Shown: positions 11,557 through 21,238, counted from the stretch's first letter. The stretch is DNA of 64,000 nucleotides from Achromobacter sp. ASV32 (GCF_016428805.1 NZ_JAELTJ010000005.1:45040-109039); one strand, 5' to 3'. Made by a program: numbers and translations. The notes: generated from the letters alone by a model not told the origin.

Positions 11557-12099
11557 ATGCGGCTAACTACCAAAGGGCGTTTCGCCGTGACTGCCATGAT
11601 CGATCTGGCTATGCGGCAGCATAGCGGCCCGGTCACTCTTGCGGCCATCAGCCAGCGTCAGAATATTTCGCTTTCGTACCTGGAACAGTTGTTCGGGAAA
11701 CTGCGGCGCCACGAACTCGTGGACAGCGTGCGCGGCCCGGGCGGCGGCTACTCGCTTGCCCGCCTGGCGCGCAATGTGACCGTGGCCGACATCATCTTCG
11801 CCGTCGACGAGCCGCTGGACGCGACCAGCTGCGGCGGTAAGCGGGACTGTACGAGTGGCAACGATGGCAAGCCGGGCAAGTGCATGACGCACGAACTCTG
11901 GGCAACGTTGAATCGCAAGATGGTGGATTACCTGGATTCGGTGTCGCTGCAAGATCTGGTTGATCAGCAGCGTGTGCGCCAACTGCAGGAAGCCAACAAT
12001 CAAGCGCAGGCGTGCGCGGTGCGCGTGAATCGGGTAGGGGGCGCCAATGCCGCCGCCAATTCCCCGACCACCACCGTCGCGGCCAATGCCACCGTATAA
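11557..12099 (+). CDS. iscR: Fe-S cluster-sensing Rrf2-family repressor IscR
   Basis: A 180-residue Rrf2 winged-helix regulator that binds a [2Fe-2S] cluster and represses the isc operon. The helix-turn-helix region MRLTTKGRFAVTAMIDLAM opens the protein. Cluster-ligand candidates are Cys92, Cys98, Cys109 and His112; the third Cys is shifted by a Gly/Lys/Pro-containing insertion relative to E. coli (Cys104, His107). The start was set at 11557 because this ATG begins the invariant MRLTTKGR N-terminus; the frame extends a few codons upstream. The C-terminus is a low-complexity Ala/Thr/Asn tail. iscS follows 21 nt later. Confidence 0.96.
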   Translation: MRLTTKGRFAVTAMIDLAMRQHSGPVTLAAISQRQNISLSYLEQLFGKLRRHELVDSVRGPGGGYSLARLARNVTVADIIFAVDEPLDATSCGGKRDCTSGNDGKPGKCMTHELWATLNRKMVDYLDSVSLQDLVDQQRVRQLQEANNQAQACAVRVNRVGGANAAANSPTTTVAANATV

Positions 12100-12120
12100 G
12101 CAGCATCAGGAGTTGTAGAT

Positions 12121-13332
12121 ATGACCACCCGCCCGATTTATCTGGACTATTCGGCCACGACACCCGTCGACCCGCGCGTCGTCGACAAGATGGTGCCCTG
12201 GCTGTACGAGAATTTTGGCAACCCTGCCTCCCGCAGCCATGCCTTTGGCTGGGAATCCGAGGACGCCGTCGAGCGCGCCCGTGAAGAAGTCGCCAAACTG
12301 GTGAACGCCGATCCGCGCGAAATCGTCTGGACTTCCGGCGCCACCGAATCGGACAACCTGGCGATCAAGGGCGCTGCGAATTTCTACGCGGAACGCGGCA
12401 AACACATCATTACCGTCAAGACCGAGCACAAGGCCGTGCTGGACACCTGTCGCGAACTGGAGCGCCAGGGTTTTGAAGTGACCTATCTGAACGTCAAGGA
12501 CAATGGCCTGATCGATCTGGACGTCTTCAAGGCGGCGCTGCGTCCCGACACCGTGCTGGTGTCGGTGATGATGGTGAACAACGAAATCGGCGTCATCCAG
12601 GACATCGAAACCCTGGGCGAGATCTGCCGCGAGAAGGGCATCATCTTCCATGTGGACGCCGCGCAGGCGACCGGCAAGGTCGAGATCGACCTGCAGAAGC
12701 TGAAGGTCGACCTGATGTCGTTCTCGGCTCACAAGACGTACGGCCCGAAGGGCATCGGCGCGCTGTATGTGCGTCGCAAGCCGCGCGTGCGCATCGAGGC
12801 GCAAATGCACGGCGGCGGCCATGAACGTGGTTTCCGTTCGGGCACGCTGGCCACGCACCAGATCGTCGGCATGGGCGAAGCTTTCCGCCTGGCGCGCGAA
12901 GAAATGGGTACCGAAAACGAGCGCATCCGCATGCTGCGCGACCGCCTCTGGGCCGGCCTGTCGCAGATCGAAGAGGTCTACCTCAACGGCGACATGGATC
13001 AGCGCGTGCCGCACAATCTGAACGTCAGCTTCAACTATGTGGAAGGCGAGTCCCTGATCATGGCGATCAAGGAACTGGCCGTGTCCAGCGGTTCGGCCTG
13101 CACCTCGGCCAGCCTGGAGCCGTCCTACGTGCTGCGTGCCCTGGGCCGCAACGACGAGCTGGCACACAGCTCGATCCGTTTCACGCTGGGCCGCTTCACG
13201 ACCGAAAAGGAAGTGGACTACGCCATCGAATTGCTCAAGAGCCGGGTCGGCAAGCTGCGCGATATGTCGCCGCTGTGGGAAATGGCCAAGGAAGGCATCG
13301 ACCTGAATACCGTGCAGTGGGCTGCGCACTGA
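12121..13332 (+). CDS. iscS: Cysteine desulfurase IscS
   Basis: A 403-residue PLP enzyme that takes sulfur from cysteine and passes it as persulfide to IscU and other acceptors. The PLP lysine is Lys205 in [12 protein letters not shown], with His103 in TEHKAVLDT. The mobile loop has the persulfide Cys327 in [14 protein letters not shown]. It ends with the [19 protein letters not shown] region typical of group I (IscS/NifS) desulfurases. It is the second gene of the isc operon, followed 31 nt later by iscU with a GGAG ribosome site. Confidence 0.98.
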   Translation: MTTRPIYLDYSATTPVDPRVVDKMVPWLYENFGNPASRSHAFGWESEDAVERAREEVAKLVNADPREIVWTSGATESDNLAIKGAANFYAERGKHIITVKTEHKAVLDTCRELERQGFEVTYLNVKDNGLIDLDVFKAALRPDTVLVSVMMVNNEIGVIQDIETLGEICREKGIIFHVDAAQATGKVEIDLQKLKVDLMSFSAHKTYGPKGIGALYVRRKPRVRIEAQMHGGGHERGFRSGTLATHQIVGMGEAFRLAREEMGTENERIRMLRDRLWAGLSQIEEVYLNGDMDQRVPHNLNVSFNYVEGESLIMAIKELAVSSGSACTSASLEPSYVLRALGRNDELAHSSIRFTLGRFTTEKEVDYAIELLKSRVGKLRDMSPLWEMAKEGIDLNTVQWAAH

Positions 13333-13363
13333 GCGCCCGCCAAGAAATACGTGGAGAACTGAT

Positions 13364-13768
13364 ATGTCTTACAGCACCAAAGTCCTGGATCACTACGAAA
13401 ACCCGCGCAACGTCGGTTCGTTCGACAAGTCGGACGACTCGGTGGGCACCGGCATGGTCGGCGCGCCCGCCTGTGGCGACGTCATGAAACTGCAGATCAA
13501 GGTCAACGAAGCCGGCGTCATCGAAGACGCACGCTTCAAGACCTACGGCTGTGGCTCGGCCATCGCCTCGAGCTCGCTGGTGACCGAATGGGTCAAGGGC
13601 AAGACGCTGGACGAAGCGATGAACATCCGCAACACGCAGATTGCCGAAGAACTGGCCCTGCCGCCCGTGAAGGTGCATTGCTCGATTCTGGCCGAAGACG
13701 CGATCAAGGCCGCCGTGCAGAACTACAAGGAAAAGCATTCGGTCCCGGCCGAAGCTGTGGCGAACTGA
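13364..13768 (+). CDS. iscU: Fe-S cluster scaffold IscU
   Basis: A 134-residue scaffold on which new [2Fe-2S] clusters are built with sulfur from IscS. All family ligands are present: Cys37 in [11 protein letters not shown], Cys63 in [11 protein letters not shown], and His105-Cys106 in PVKVHCSIL. The LPPVK segment at 99-103 is the HscA recognition motif, in keeping with hscA in the same operon. Length is a few residues above E. coli (128). Confidence 0.98.
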   Translation: MSYSTKVLDHYENPRNVGSFDKSDDSVGTGMVGAPACGDVMKLQIKVNEAGVIEDARFKTYGCGSAIASSSLVTEWVKGKTLDEAMNIRNTQIAEELALPPVKVHCSILAEDAIKAAVQNYKEKHSVPAEAVAN

Positions 13769-13769
13769 C

Positions 13770-14093
13770 ATGTCCGTTACCCTGACCCAACAGGCTGCCA
13801 CCCACATCGGCCGCTACTTGCAAAAGCGCGGAAAGGGTATTGGCTTGCGGCTCGGCGTTAGGACGACGGGCTGCTCCGGCATGGCCTACAAGCTGGAGTA
13901 CGTGGACGACGTGGCGCCCGAAGACCAGGTGTTCGAGAGCTTCGGCGTGAAGGTCTTTGTCGATCCCAAGAGCCTGGCCTACCTGGATGGCACCGAGCTG
14001 GACTATGCCCGCGAAGGCCTGAACGAAGGCTTCAAGTTCCGCAACCCCAACGAAAAGGCGACCTGCGGCTGCGGCGAGTCGTTCACGGTGTAA
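13770..14093 (+). CDS. iscA: A-type Fe-S carrier IscA
   Basis: A 107-residue A-type carrier that receives and delivers clusters. The three family cysteines are Cys35 (TTGCSGMAY), Cys99 and Cys101 (TCGCGESF). The ATG is separated by a single base from the iscU stop, so translation is probably coupled. Length matches E. coli IscA exactly. Confidence 0.97.
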   Translation: MSVTLTQQAATHIGRYLQKRGKGIGLRLGVRTTGCSGMAYKLEYVDDVAPEDQVFESFGVKVFVDPKSLAYLDGTELDYAREGLNEGFKFRNPNEKATCGCGESFTV

Positions 14094-14096
14094 GTC

Positions 14097-14603
14097 TTGG
14101 CTGGAGACGACCACTTCAGCTTGTTTGGCTTGCCGGCACGCTTCGACCTGGACGCGCAAGCGCTGGAATCGGCATGGCGCGCCGTCGCCGCGCAGGTGCA
14201 CCCGGATCGCTACGCCACGGCCAGCCCCGCGGAACGCCGCGTGGCCATGCAGTGGGCGGCGCGCGCCAACGAGGCCTATCGCCAGTTGCGTGATCCGTTG
14301 CTGCGGGCTCGCTACCTGTGCGAGCAGGCCGGCGTGGATTTGCAGACCGAGAGCAACACGTCCATGGACACGGCCTTCCTGATGCAGCAAATGACCTGGC
14401 ACGAAATGCTGGACGACGCGCGTGAAGACGCCGCCGCCCTGGCGACGCTGCAGGCCGAGTTGCAGGAGGCGCGCGTGCAGATGCGCGCCACGCTGACGCG
14501 GTTGCTGGACGAACAGCGCGATTACGCCGCGGCGGGCCTCAAGGTGCGGGAGTGGATGTTCGTGGAGAAGCTGGCGCAAGAGCTGGCGCACGCCCACCCG
14601 TAG
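14097..14603 (+). CDS. hscB: Fe-S co-chaperone HscB
   Basis: A 168-residue J-domain co-chaperone that brings IscU to HscA and stimulates its ATPase. The J-domain begins at FSLFGLPARFDLD and holds the diagnostic VHPDRY; the C-terminal helical domain (LMQQMTWHEMLDDARED) binds IscU. The start must be the TTG at 14097. The iscA stop at 14091-14093 is in the same frame, and the next in-frame ATG would remove the J-domain. This rare start codon may keep HscB low relative to its neighbours. Confidence 0.95.
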   Translation: MAGDDHFSLFGLPARFDLDAQALESAWRAVAAQVHPDRYATASPAERRVAMQWAARANEAYRQLRDPLLRARYLCEQAGVDLQTESNTSMDTAFLMQQMTWHEMLDDAREDAAALATLQAELQEARVQMRATLTRLLDEQRDYAAAGLKVREWMFVEKLAQELAHAHP

Positions 14604-14675
14604 TTCGAGCGGCCCGAGACGGCCTGGCCACCGGGTGTCCAGGTTTTGCCGCCTACTGAGCAGAAAAATAGAATC

Positions 14676-16538
14676 ATGGCCTTATTGCAGATATCCGAGC
14701 CCGGTGAATCGCCCGCGCCGCACCAGCGCAAGCTGGCGGTGGGGATCGATTTGGGCACTACCAATTCCCTGGTCGCCGCGGTGCGCAGCAGCGTTGCCGA
14801 GGTCCTGCCCGATGCGCAGGGCCATGTGCTGCTGCCTTCGGCGGTGCGCTATTACCCGGGGGGCCGGGTTACCACGGGCCGCGAGCCCCTGGCCCAGCAG
14901 GCCGAAGACCCGTTGAACACGGTGGTGTCGGTCAAGCGCTTCATGGGCCGGTCGCTGGAAGAGGCCCGCGCCACGCGCGCGCCTTACGAATTTGTCGATG
15001 CGCCCGGCATGGTGCGCATTCGCACCGCCCAGGGCGACTTGAGCCCGGTTGAAGTGTCGGCCCAGATCCTGGCCGTGCTGCGCCAACGCGCCGAAGATGT
15101 GTTGGGTGATGACCTGGTGGGCGCGGTGATTACGGTGCCCGCGTATTTCGATGACGCACAGCGCCAGGCGACCCGCGACGCGGCACGTCTGGCGGGCCTG
15201 AATGTGTTGCGCCTGCTGAATGAGCCCACCGCGGCAGCGATCGCTTATGGCCTGGATAACGCGGCCGAAGGCGTGTACGCGGTGTATGACCTGGGCGGCG
15301 GAACGTTCGATATCTCGATTCTGCGCCTGACGCAGGGCGTGTTCGAAGTGATTTCGACGGGCGGCGATACCGCGCTGGGCGGCGACGATTTCGATTCCTT
15401 GATCGTCGATCACGTGATGAAGGCGGTGGGTGCGGACGAACCGACGCACACCGACCGGCGCGGCCTGCTGATGGCGGCGCGCGCGGCGCGCGAGGCGTTG
15501 TCCGATGCGCAGGAAGCCCGCTTGCAATGGAACCTGGCCAGCGGCCAGGCGATCGATCACGTGCTGACCCGTAAGGAATTTGAAGCGTTGGCGCAGCCGC
15601 TGGTGCAACGCACGCTGGACTGCGCGCAACGCGCGCTGCGCGATGCCGAGCTTACGCCGGCACAAGTGCGCGGCGTGGTGATGGTGGGCGGCGCGACGCG
15701 CATGCCGGTGGTGCGTGCGGCGGTGGGCGAGATGTTCGGCACGACGCCGTTGACCGATCTGGACCCGGATCAGGTGGTGGCGCTGGGCGCGGCCCTGCAG
15801 GCGAATCTGCTGGCAGGCAACCGCGCGCCGGGCGAGGACTGGCTGCTGCTGGACGTGATTCCGCTGTCGCTGGGCCTGGAGACCATGGGGGGGCTGGTCG
15901 AGCGCGTGATTCCCCGCAACAGCACCATTCCGGTGGCGCGGGCGCAGGAATTCACGACGTTCAAGGATGGCCAGACGGCCATGAGCATCCATGTGCTGCA
16001 GGGCGAACGTGACCTGGTGTCGGATTGCCGGTCGCTGGCTCGCTTCGAGCTGCGCGGCATTCCGCCGATGGTGGCTGGCGCCGCGCGCATCCGGGTGACC
16101 TTCCAGGTGGATGCGGACGGTCTGCTCAGCGTTACGGCGCGCGAACAGAGCAAGGGTGTCGAGGCCGCGGTGACGGTCAAGCCGTCTTACGGCCTGACGG
16201 ACGACGAGGTCGCGAAAATGCTGGCCGACAGCGTGGCGCAGGCTGATACCGATGCCCGCGCCCGTATGCTGCGCGAGCAACAGGTCGATGCGCGCCAATT
16301 GGTGGAGTCGGTGCAGGCAGCGCTGGCGGCCGATGGCGACCTGCTCGATGCCGACGAGCGCAAGCGGGTGGACGAGTGCCTGCAAGGCGCGATTGCGGCG
16401 CAGGACGCTCAGGACGTGGACACGGTGAAGGCCGCGACCGAGGCCCTGGCGGCCGCGACCGATGATTTTGCCGCCCGCCGCATGGACCGCAGCATCCGCG
16501 CCGCGCTGGCCGGCCGCAAACTTGACGAAATTGCCTGA
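14676..16538 (+). CDS. hscA: Fe-S assembly Hsp70 chaperone HscA
   Basis: A 620-residue specialised Hsp70 that binds the LPPVK motif of IscU and helps release clusters. The nucleotide-binding domain shows [28 protein letters not shown] and [14 protein letters not shown]. The substrate-binding domain follows from about residue 390, and the helical lid has the degenerate C-terminus typical of HscA rather than DnaK (no EEVD-like tail). The start at 14676 gives [12 protein letters not shown], like E. coli HscA (616 residues); the frame is open 30 nt further upstream. Confidence 0.97.
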   Translation: MALLQISEPGESPAPHQRKLAVGIDLGTTNSLVAAVRSSVAEVLPDAQGHVLLPSAVRYYPGGRVTTGREPLAQQAEDPLNTVVSVKRFMGRSLEEARATRAPYEFVDAPGMVRIRTAQGDLSPVEVSAQILAVLRQRAEDVLGDDLVGAVITVPAYFDDAQRQATRDAARLAGLNVLRLLNEPTAAAIAYGLDNAAEGVYAVYDLGGGTFDISILRLTQGVFEVISTGGDTALGGDDFDSLIVDHVMKAVGADEPTHTDRRGLLMAARAAREALSDAQEARLQWNLASGQAIDHVLTRKEFEALAQPLVQRTLDCAQRALRDAELTPAQVRGVVMVGGATRMPVVRAAVGEMFGTTPLTDLDPDQVVALGAALQANLLAGNRAPGEDWLLLDVIPLSLGLETMGGLVERVIPRNSTIPVARAQEFTTFKDGQTAMSIHVLQGERDLVSDCRSLARFELRGIPPMVAGAARIRVTFQVDADGLLSVTAREQSKGVEAAVTVKPSYGLTDDEVAKMLADSVAQADTDARARMLREQQVDARQLVESVQAALAADGDLLDADERKRVDECLQGAIAAQDAQDVDTVKAATEALAAATDDFAARRMDRSIRAALAGRKLDEIA

Positions 16539-16547
16539 TAAAAAGCT

Positions 16548-16889
16548 ATGCCGAAACTGACTGTACTGCCTCATCCCGATTACTGCCCCGAAGGCGCCGT
16601 GATCGAAGACGCGCCCAAGGGCGTGTCGATCTGCCGCGTGCTGCTGGACAACCACATCGACATCGAGCATGCCTGCGAACTGTCGTGCGCCTGCACGACC
16701 TGTCACGTGGTGGTCAAGCAGGGGTATGCATCGCTGGAAGACGCGACCGATGACGAAGAGGATCTGCTGGACAAGGCCTGGGGGCTGACGCCGACGTCGC
16801 GTCTGTCGTGCCAGGCCTTGGTGACGGATGCCGACCTGACGGTCGAGATTCCCAAGTACACCATCAACCACGCGAAAGAGGGCCATTGA
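16548..16889 (+). CDS. fdx: ISC-type [2Fe-2S] ferredoxin
   Basis: A 113-residue ferredoxin supplying electrons for cluster assembly. The adrenodoxin-type ligand set is Cys43, Cys49, Cys52 and Cys88, with the extra non-ligand Cys47, in HACELSCACTTCHV and SRLSCQA. It begins 9 nt after hscA, and its TGA overlaps the iscX ATG by one base. Confidence 0.97.
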   Translation: MPKLTVLPHPDYCPEGAVIEDAPKGVSICRVLLDNHIDIEHACELSCACTTCHVVVKQGYASLEDATDDEEDLLDKAWGLTPTSRLSCQALVTDADLTVEIPKYTINHAKEGH

Positions 16890-17083
16890 TGAAGTGGACC
16901 GATACTTACCAGATCGCTGAAGCGCTGGTGGACGCCCATCCGGACGTCGATCCCAAGACGCTGCGCTTTACCCAACTGCGCGAATGGGTGCTGGCCTTGC
17001 CCGGCTTCAGCGATGATCCCGACCGTAGCGGCGAGAAGATCCTGGAGGCCATTCAGATGGCCTGGATCGACGAAGCGGACTGA
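16889..17083 (+). CDS. iscX: Small Fe-S assembly regulator IscX
   Basis: A 64-residue acidic protein that binds IscS and modulates its activity, possibly as an iron-sensing adaptor. The sequence MKWTDTYQIAEAL, the DVDPKTLRFTQL segment and the acidic C-terminus IQMAWIDEAD are diagnostic. The start ATG overlaps the fdx stop (TGATG), so translation is coupled. It is the last gene of the operon and is followed by a terminator. Confidence 0.95.
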   Translation: MKWTDTYQIAEALVDAHPDVDPKTLRFTQLREWVLALPGFSDDPDRSGEKILEAIQMAWIDEAD

Positions 17084-17095
17084 ACCGCCTGGCAG

Positions 17096-17119
17096 ACGCT
17101 CCCCCCGGGGAGCGTTTTT
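17096..17119 (+). terminator. Terminator of the isc operon
   Basis: ACGCTCCCC (17096-17104) and GGGGAGCGT (17107-17115) form the stem, followed by TTTT. It lies 13 nt after iscX. Confidence 0.8.
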
Positions 17120-17185
17120 GCATTGGCGCGCCGGCAGCGGGGTATCATCAAGGCTCTCTTTTGTTCTTACCGCCCGAGTCTACCG

Positions 17186-18076
17186 ATGCCCGCTGCCCCC
17201 CTGCGCTTTGGCCTGGCCGCCAACCGACTGCACCATGAAACGCCCGATGCCGCCTTGTTCACGTGGCTGCGGGCCTGTTCGTCCACCATTCGCGAACTGG
17301 GGGTGCAACTGCACACCGTGGGCCGCACGCATGACGCGATCGTCCGCGAAGGCATGTTGCAGGGCTACAGCGGCCTGATCCGCTATCCCTATGGCCGCGA
17401 GGGCGGGCTGATGAAGCTGGTGGCGCGCGTGACCGAGGGCCGTGATGGGCAGGCGCCGTTCGATGGCGCGATCTACCTGATCGATCCGGTCGATCCCTCG
17501 TCGATCTTTCCCGAGGCGCTGGCGCTCAAGCGCCAGTGCATCACGCATGGCCGGCCGTTCATTTCGACGCTGGCCGGGGCCATCGAGTGGATGGAGGTCG
17601 AGCGCATCCACGCGGGGCTGGCGCCCGACGTGTCGGCATCGCGCTTGTTCAACTACACCGGGCAGACCTTGGCGCTGATCGCCCACGATGCGCTCAAGGA
17701 CGAGATGGTGGCGTTTGCCAGCGAGCACTTCGACGTGCTGTCGCAGTTTGCGCGGCGCGTGGCGACCGGCACGACCGGTGGCCGCTTGAACGATCTGGCG
17801 TGGTCGCGGGGCTGGCCCAAGGATACGCCGTGGGTGCATCGCTACCTGAGCGGGCCGCTGGGCGGCGATGCCCAGATCGCCGAATTGGTGCTGGAACATC
17901 AGTGCCAACGCGTGATTTTCTTCGAGGATCCGCATGTGGCGCGCCAGCACGAGGCCGATATTCAACTGCTGGAGCGGGCGGTGCGGGTCGTGACCGAGTC
18001 CGCGACCTGCGCGACCTCGCCGTCGGTGGCGCGGCGCTGGGCGCAAGCCGTGCAATTGCGCGCCACACGGGCTTAG
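17186..18076 (+). CDS. mgsA: Tandem-domain methylglyoxal synthase
   Basis: A 296-residue protein, twice the size of E. coli MgsA (152), which converts dihydroxyacetone phosphate to methylglyoxal. Residues about 160-290 form a complete MGS domain: LIAHDALK (His167, Asp168), ATGTTGGR (193-200), SGPLGGD with catalytic Asp228, and HEAD (His255, Asp258). The Asp-to-His spacing of 27 is as in E. coli. Residues about 5-145 look like a second, degenerate copy: TVGRTHDAI aligns to the TGTTG loop, YPYGREGGLMKLV to the GPMGGD loop and IYLIDPVDP to the FFWDP strand, but the catalytic Asp and His are lost. The start at 17186 is the first ATG giving a compact N-terminus. It is monocistronic between two terminated units. 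Confidence 0.82.
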   Translation: MPAAPLRFGLAANRLHHETPDAALFTWLRACSSTIRELGVQLHTVGRTHDAIVREGMLQGYSGLIRYPYGREGGLMKLVARVTEGRDGQAPFDGAIYLIDPVDPSSIFPEALALKRQCITHGRPFISTLAGAIEWMEVERIHAGLAPDVSASRLFNYTGQTLALIAHDALKDEMVAFASEHFDVLSQFARRVATGTTGGRLNDLAWSRGWPKDTPWVHRYLSGPLGGDAQIAELVLEHQCQRVIFFEDPHVARQHEADIQLLERAVRVVTESATCATSPSVARRWAQAVQLRATRA

Positions 18077-18149
18077 CACAGCAGGGCGGGCGGCGCGAGC
18101 GCCGCCCCGTTGCCGGGTCGGGAATGTGTGGTTTCTTGGCAAAATAAAA

Positions 18150-18168
18150 GGTAACAATAACCATTCTC
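18150..18168 (+). promoter_or_regulatory. Candidate Fur box before the first siderophore receptor
   Basis: GGTAACAATAACCATTCTC, reverse complement GAGAATGGTTATTGTTACC, resembles the 19-bp Fur consensus GATAATGATAATCATTATC. It sits in an AT-rich stretch 50-70 nt upstream of a TonB-dependent receptor gene, the expected place for iron repression. Confidence 0.65.
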
Positions 18169-18219
18169 GAAAAGAGAGACATTAACATTTGACTTTCAAA
18201 AGCCATACAAAAGGGAGTC

Positions 18220-20349
18220 ATGTTGATGTTTCGTCCTCTCATGCGCCGTCGCGTCGGACTGGCCGCGGCGTTGGGTCTGCTGCCCACCGTGCTGCTCGCG
18301 CAGCAAGCCGCCGTAGGGCCCACCACGACGCTTCCGGCTGTCACCGTGGAAGGCAGCGGCGAAGAGACGGCGACCAGTCCCGTGCTGGGTTACGCGGCCA
18401 CGCGATCGGCCACGGCCACCAAAACCGATACGCCGCTGAACGAGACGGCGCAATCGATCACGGTGGTGCCGCGCGACCAGATCGTGGACCAGGGCGCCAC
18501 CAGCCTGCAGCAGGCGCTGGGCTATGCAGCCGGCGTGCGGTCCGATGCCTATGGCCTGGATTCGCGTACCGATAGCGTGCGCGTCCGGGGCACCGACGCC
18601 GATGTCTACCTGGACGGCCTGCGCCAGGCGTTCGACTACTACACCAGCACGACGCGGCCCGATCCCTACATGCTGGAGCGCATCGAGGTGCTGCGCGGAC
18701 CGGCAGCCATGACTTATGGCCAGGGCAGCACGGGCGGCATCATCAACATGGTGAGCAAGCGTCCGCTGGCCGAGACGCAGCGCGAAGTGGGCGTGCAGTT
18801 CGGCAACCATGGGCGCAAGCAGGCGCAGATTGACCTGACGGGTCCGGTCACCGAGGACGGCCAGTGGCTGTACCGCCTGATTGCGCTGCAGCGCGACGCG
18901 GATACGCAGGTGCATCATGTGCCGGACGACCGCACGCTGGTGGCGCCGTCGCTGACCTGGCGGCCGAGCGCGGCGACGACATTGACGTTGCAGGCCTTGT
19001 ACCAGAAGGACAAGTCCGGCTCGACCGCGCAATTCATGCCATGGTCCGGCATGCGTACGCCCAACCCGAACGGCACCATTCCGACCTATCGCTTCATCGG
19101 CGAGCCCGATCACGACCGCTACGATTCGGACCGCCGCAGCATCGGCTGGCTGTTTGAACACAAGTTCAACGACAACTGGTCGTTCAGCCAGGGTTTCCGG
19201 CACGCGAACAACAAGGTGACGTACTTCACGCACTATGCGGACTCGTTCTCGCTGCCCGGCGGCTGGGCGGCCGATCCGGTCAACCAGCGCATCATCGGCC
19301 GCTATGCCGATGACACCATCACCAAGGTGCGCATGGACACGCTGGACCAGCACGTGACCGGCGACGTGCGCACCGGCGCGGTGACGCACAAGCTGCTGCT
19401 GGGCCTGGACTGGGCAAGCTATCGCCGGGACCGTGAAAGCGGCAGCGGCAAGGATACGATCGATGCTTATGCGCCCGTCTACGGCAATGGCTATATCCCG
19501 GTGCTTGCCGACGAGCCGCAGTTCACGCAGCGCCAGACCGGCATTTACCTGCAGGACCAGATGAAGATCGGCCAGCACTGGATCGTGACGGCGGGCTTGC
19601 GCCATGACCGCGCGCGCACCCAGCTCGAGGGCGGTGACGCGGACAAGGTCCAGGCCACCACCAAGCGTTTCGGCTTGATGTATGCCGCCAGCAACGGATG
19701 GTCGCCGTATGTCAGCTACAGCGAATCGTTCACGCCGGTGGCCAGCACCACGCGCAGTACGCCCGAAGGCAGTGTGCCCGAGCTGTACAAGCCGCTGCGG
19801 GGCAAGCAGTGGGAGGCGGGCGTGAAGTATCAGTCGCAAGATGGCGGCCACCTGGCTACCGCGTCGGTGTATGACCTGCGGGAGAAGAACCGGCTGGTGC
19901 CGGATCCGACCTCGGCGCTCAACAACATCCAGACCGGCAAGACGCGCACGCGCGGCCTGGAGCTGGAATGGCGCGGCCAGGTAACGTCGGCGTTCGATGT
20001 GATCGCGCACTACAACTACATCGACCTGGATCCGCAACTGGAAGGGATTCCGCGCCATCAGGCGGCGACGTGGGGCCGTTACCGCTTCGCGCTCGACAAC
20101 CTGGATGGGCGCTTTACCGTGGGCGCGGGGACGCGCTGGATGTCGTCGTTCCGCGATGGCAACGGGCCGAAACTGCCGCAGGTATGGCTGGTGGACGCCA
20201 TGGTGTCGTATGAAACCAGCCAATGGCGCTACGCCCTGAACGTCAACAACCTGACGGACAAGACCTACCTGGCCACGTGCCTGTCGCGGGGCGATTGCTG
20301 GTATGGCGCGCGGCGCAGCGTGATTGCCAGCGCCAGCTACAAGTTCTGA
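18220..20349 (+). CDS. TonB-dependent siderophore receptor, hydroxamate (FhuA/FoxA) class
   Basis: A 709-residue outer-membrane ferric-siderophore transporter. After a signal peptide (about residues 1-28) come a TonB-box-like TLPAVTVEG, a plug domain (about 60-170, VRVRGTDADVYLDGL, ERIEVLRGPAAMTYGQGSTGGIINMVSKRP) and a 22-strand barrel ending in aromatic SASYKF. The paired cysteines in the last loop (TCLSRGDCWYGARRS) resemble the C-termini of FhuA and FoxA, so a hydroxamate siderophore is likely; the exact ligand cannot be read. The start at 18220 or the ATG two codons later follows a GGGAG. A Fur box lies upstream. It is convergent with the crotonase gene 21 nt away. Confidence 0.9.
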   Translation: MLMFRPLMRRRVGLAAALGLLPTVLLAQQAAVGPTTTLPAVTVEGSGEETATSPVLGYAATRSATATKTDTPLNETAQSITVVPRDQIVDQGATSLQQALGYAAGVRSDAYGLDSRTDSVRVRGTDADVYLDGLRQAFDYYTSTTRPDPYMLERIEVLRGPAAMTYGQGSTGGIINMVSKRPLAETQREVGVQFGNHGRKQAQIDLTGPVTEDGQWLYRLIALQRDADTQVHHVPDDRTLVAPSLTWRPSAATTLTLQALYQKDKSGSTAQFMPWSGMRTPNPNGTIPTYRFIGEPDHDRYDSDRRSIGWLFEHKFNDNWSFSQGFRHANNKVTYFTHYADSFSLPGGWAADPVNQRIIGRYADDTITKVRMDTLDQHVTGDVRTGAVTHKLLLGLDWASYRRDRESGSGKDTIDAYAPVYGNGYIPVLADEPQFTQRQTGIYLQDQMKIGQHWIVTAGLRHDRARTQLEGGDADKVQATTKRFGLMYAASNGWSPYVSYSESFTPVASTTRSTPEGSVPELYKPLRGKQWEAGVKYQSQDGGHLATASVYDLREKNRLVPDPTSALNNIQTGKTRTRGLELEWRGQVTSAFDVIAHYNYIDLDPQLEGIPRHQAATWGRYRFALDNLDGRFTVGAGTRWMSSFRDGNGPKLPQVWLVDAMVSYETSQWRYALNVNNLTDKTYLATCLSRGDCWYGARRSVIASASYKF

Positions 20350-20370
20350 CGCCGGCCCGCAGGCGTTCGC

Positions 20371-21174
20371 CTAGCGGCCCGCAAAGCGCGGTGCGCGCTT
20401 CTCGCGGAAGGCGGTGACGCCTTCCGCGAAATCCTCGCGTTGGGCCGAGGCCAGGAAAGTGGCGGTTTCTTCGGCCAATTGCGCTTCCAGCGGCGCTTGC
20501 GCGGCGTTGCGCAACAGGCGCTTGGCGCCGGCGATGCCGTGCGGCGCGTGGCTGGCGATGGCGTGTGCGTAGGCCTGTGCCTGAGGTTCGAGCTGGCCGG
20601 CGGATGCCGTGCGGGTAATGATGCCCCAGGCCTGCGCATCGGCGGCGGTGAAGGCGTCGTGGCGCAGCAGCAGGTCAAGCGCGCGCTTGGGGCCCGCCAC
20701 GCGCATCAGGCCGTGCGTCATGCCGGCGTCGGGCGTGGCGCCCAGCTTCAGGTAGGCGGTGAGGAAGCGGGCGTCGGCATCGGCGATGGCCAGATCGCAG
20801 GCCAGCACCAGCGACAGGCCGGCGCCCGCGGCTACGCCATGCACCTGGGCCAGCCAGATCTTGTCCATGCGCGCGATGCGCGAGATGAAATCGTTCAGCG
20901 GCGTGAACAGATCGAGCAGCTTGCCGCGCACGGTGTCGGCGCCGCCTTCGAACAAGGCGATATCGCCGCCGGCGCAAAAGGCCTTGCCCGCGCCGCGCAA
21001 CACCACCACCCGAAGATCGCCGCGCGTCTCGAGCCATTGGGCGGCGCGCTGCAGGTCTTGCGCCATCGCGACACTGATGGCGTTGAGCGCGGCGGGTTGA
21101 TTCAGGGTGAGGGTGGCGATACCGTCGCCAGCGTCCAGGAGCAGGGTGGGAAAGATCGGAAGGGAAGGGTTCAT
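20371..21174 (-). CDS. PaaG-like enoyl-CoA hydratase/isomerase
   Basis: A 267-residue crotonase-superfamily enzyme acting on CoA thioesters. The oxyanion-hole segments are [11 protein letters not shown] (61-71) and [25 protein letters not shown]. The two catalytic glutamates of classical hydratases are not conserved. The region [20 protein letters not shown] has Ala/Tyr at the first position and Asp149 at the second, the pattern of PaaG-type isomerases (PDCGGT in E. coli PaaG). Double-bond isomerisation or ring-substrate chemistry is therefore as likely as hydration. It is transcribed divergently from the liv/acyl-CoA ligase operon, and the gap holds a palindrome that could be a shared operator. 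Confidence 0.85.
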   Translation of the reverse strand: MNPSLPIFPTLLLDAGDGIATLTLNQPAALNAISVAMAQDLQRAAQWLETRGDLRVVVLRGAGKAFCAGGDIALFEGGADTVRGKLLDLFTPLNDFISRIARMDKIWLAQVHGVAAGAGLSLVLACDLAIADADARFLTAYLKLGATPDAGMTHGLMRVAGPKRALDLLLRHDAFTAADAQAWGIITRTASAGQLEPQAQAYAHAIASHAPHGIAGAKRLLRNAAQAPLEAQLAEETATFLASAQREDFAEGVTAFREKRAPRFAGR

Positions 21175-21238
21175 GGCTTGTCTCCGTTATCGGGTAAATA
21201 CCAACTTTCGATCCAAAAACCGCGATGCTATGGTCAGA

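Noticed and set aside
14682..16886. 734-residue open frame antisense to hscA and fdx
   Set aside because: Antisense shadow; His/Arg/Gln-rich without domains, crossing two well-supported genes.
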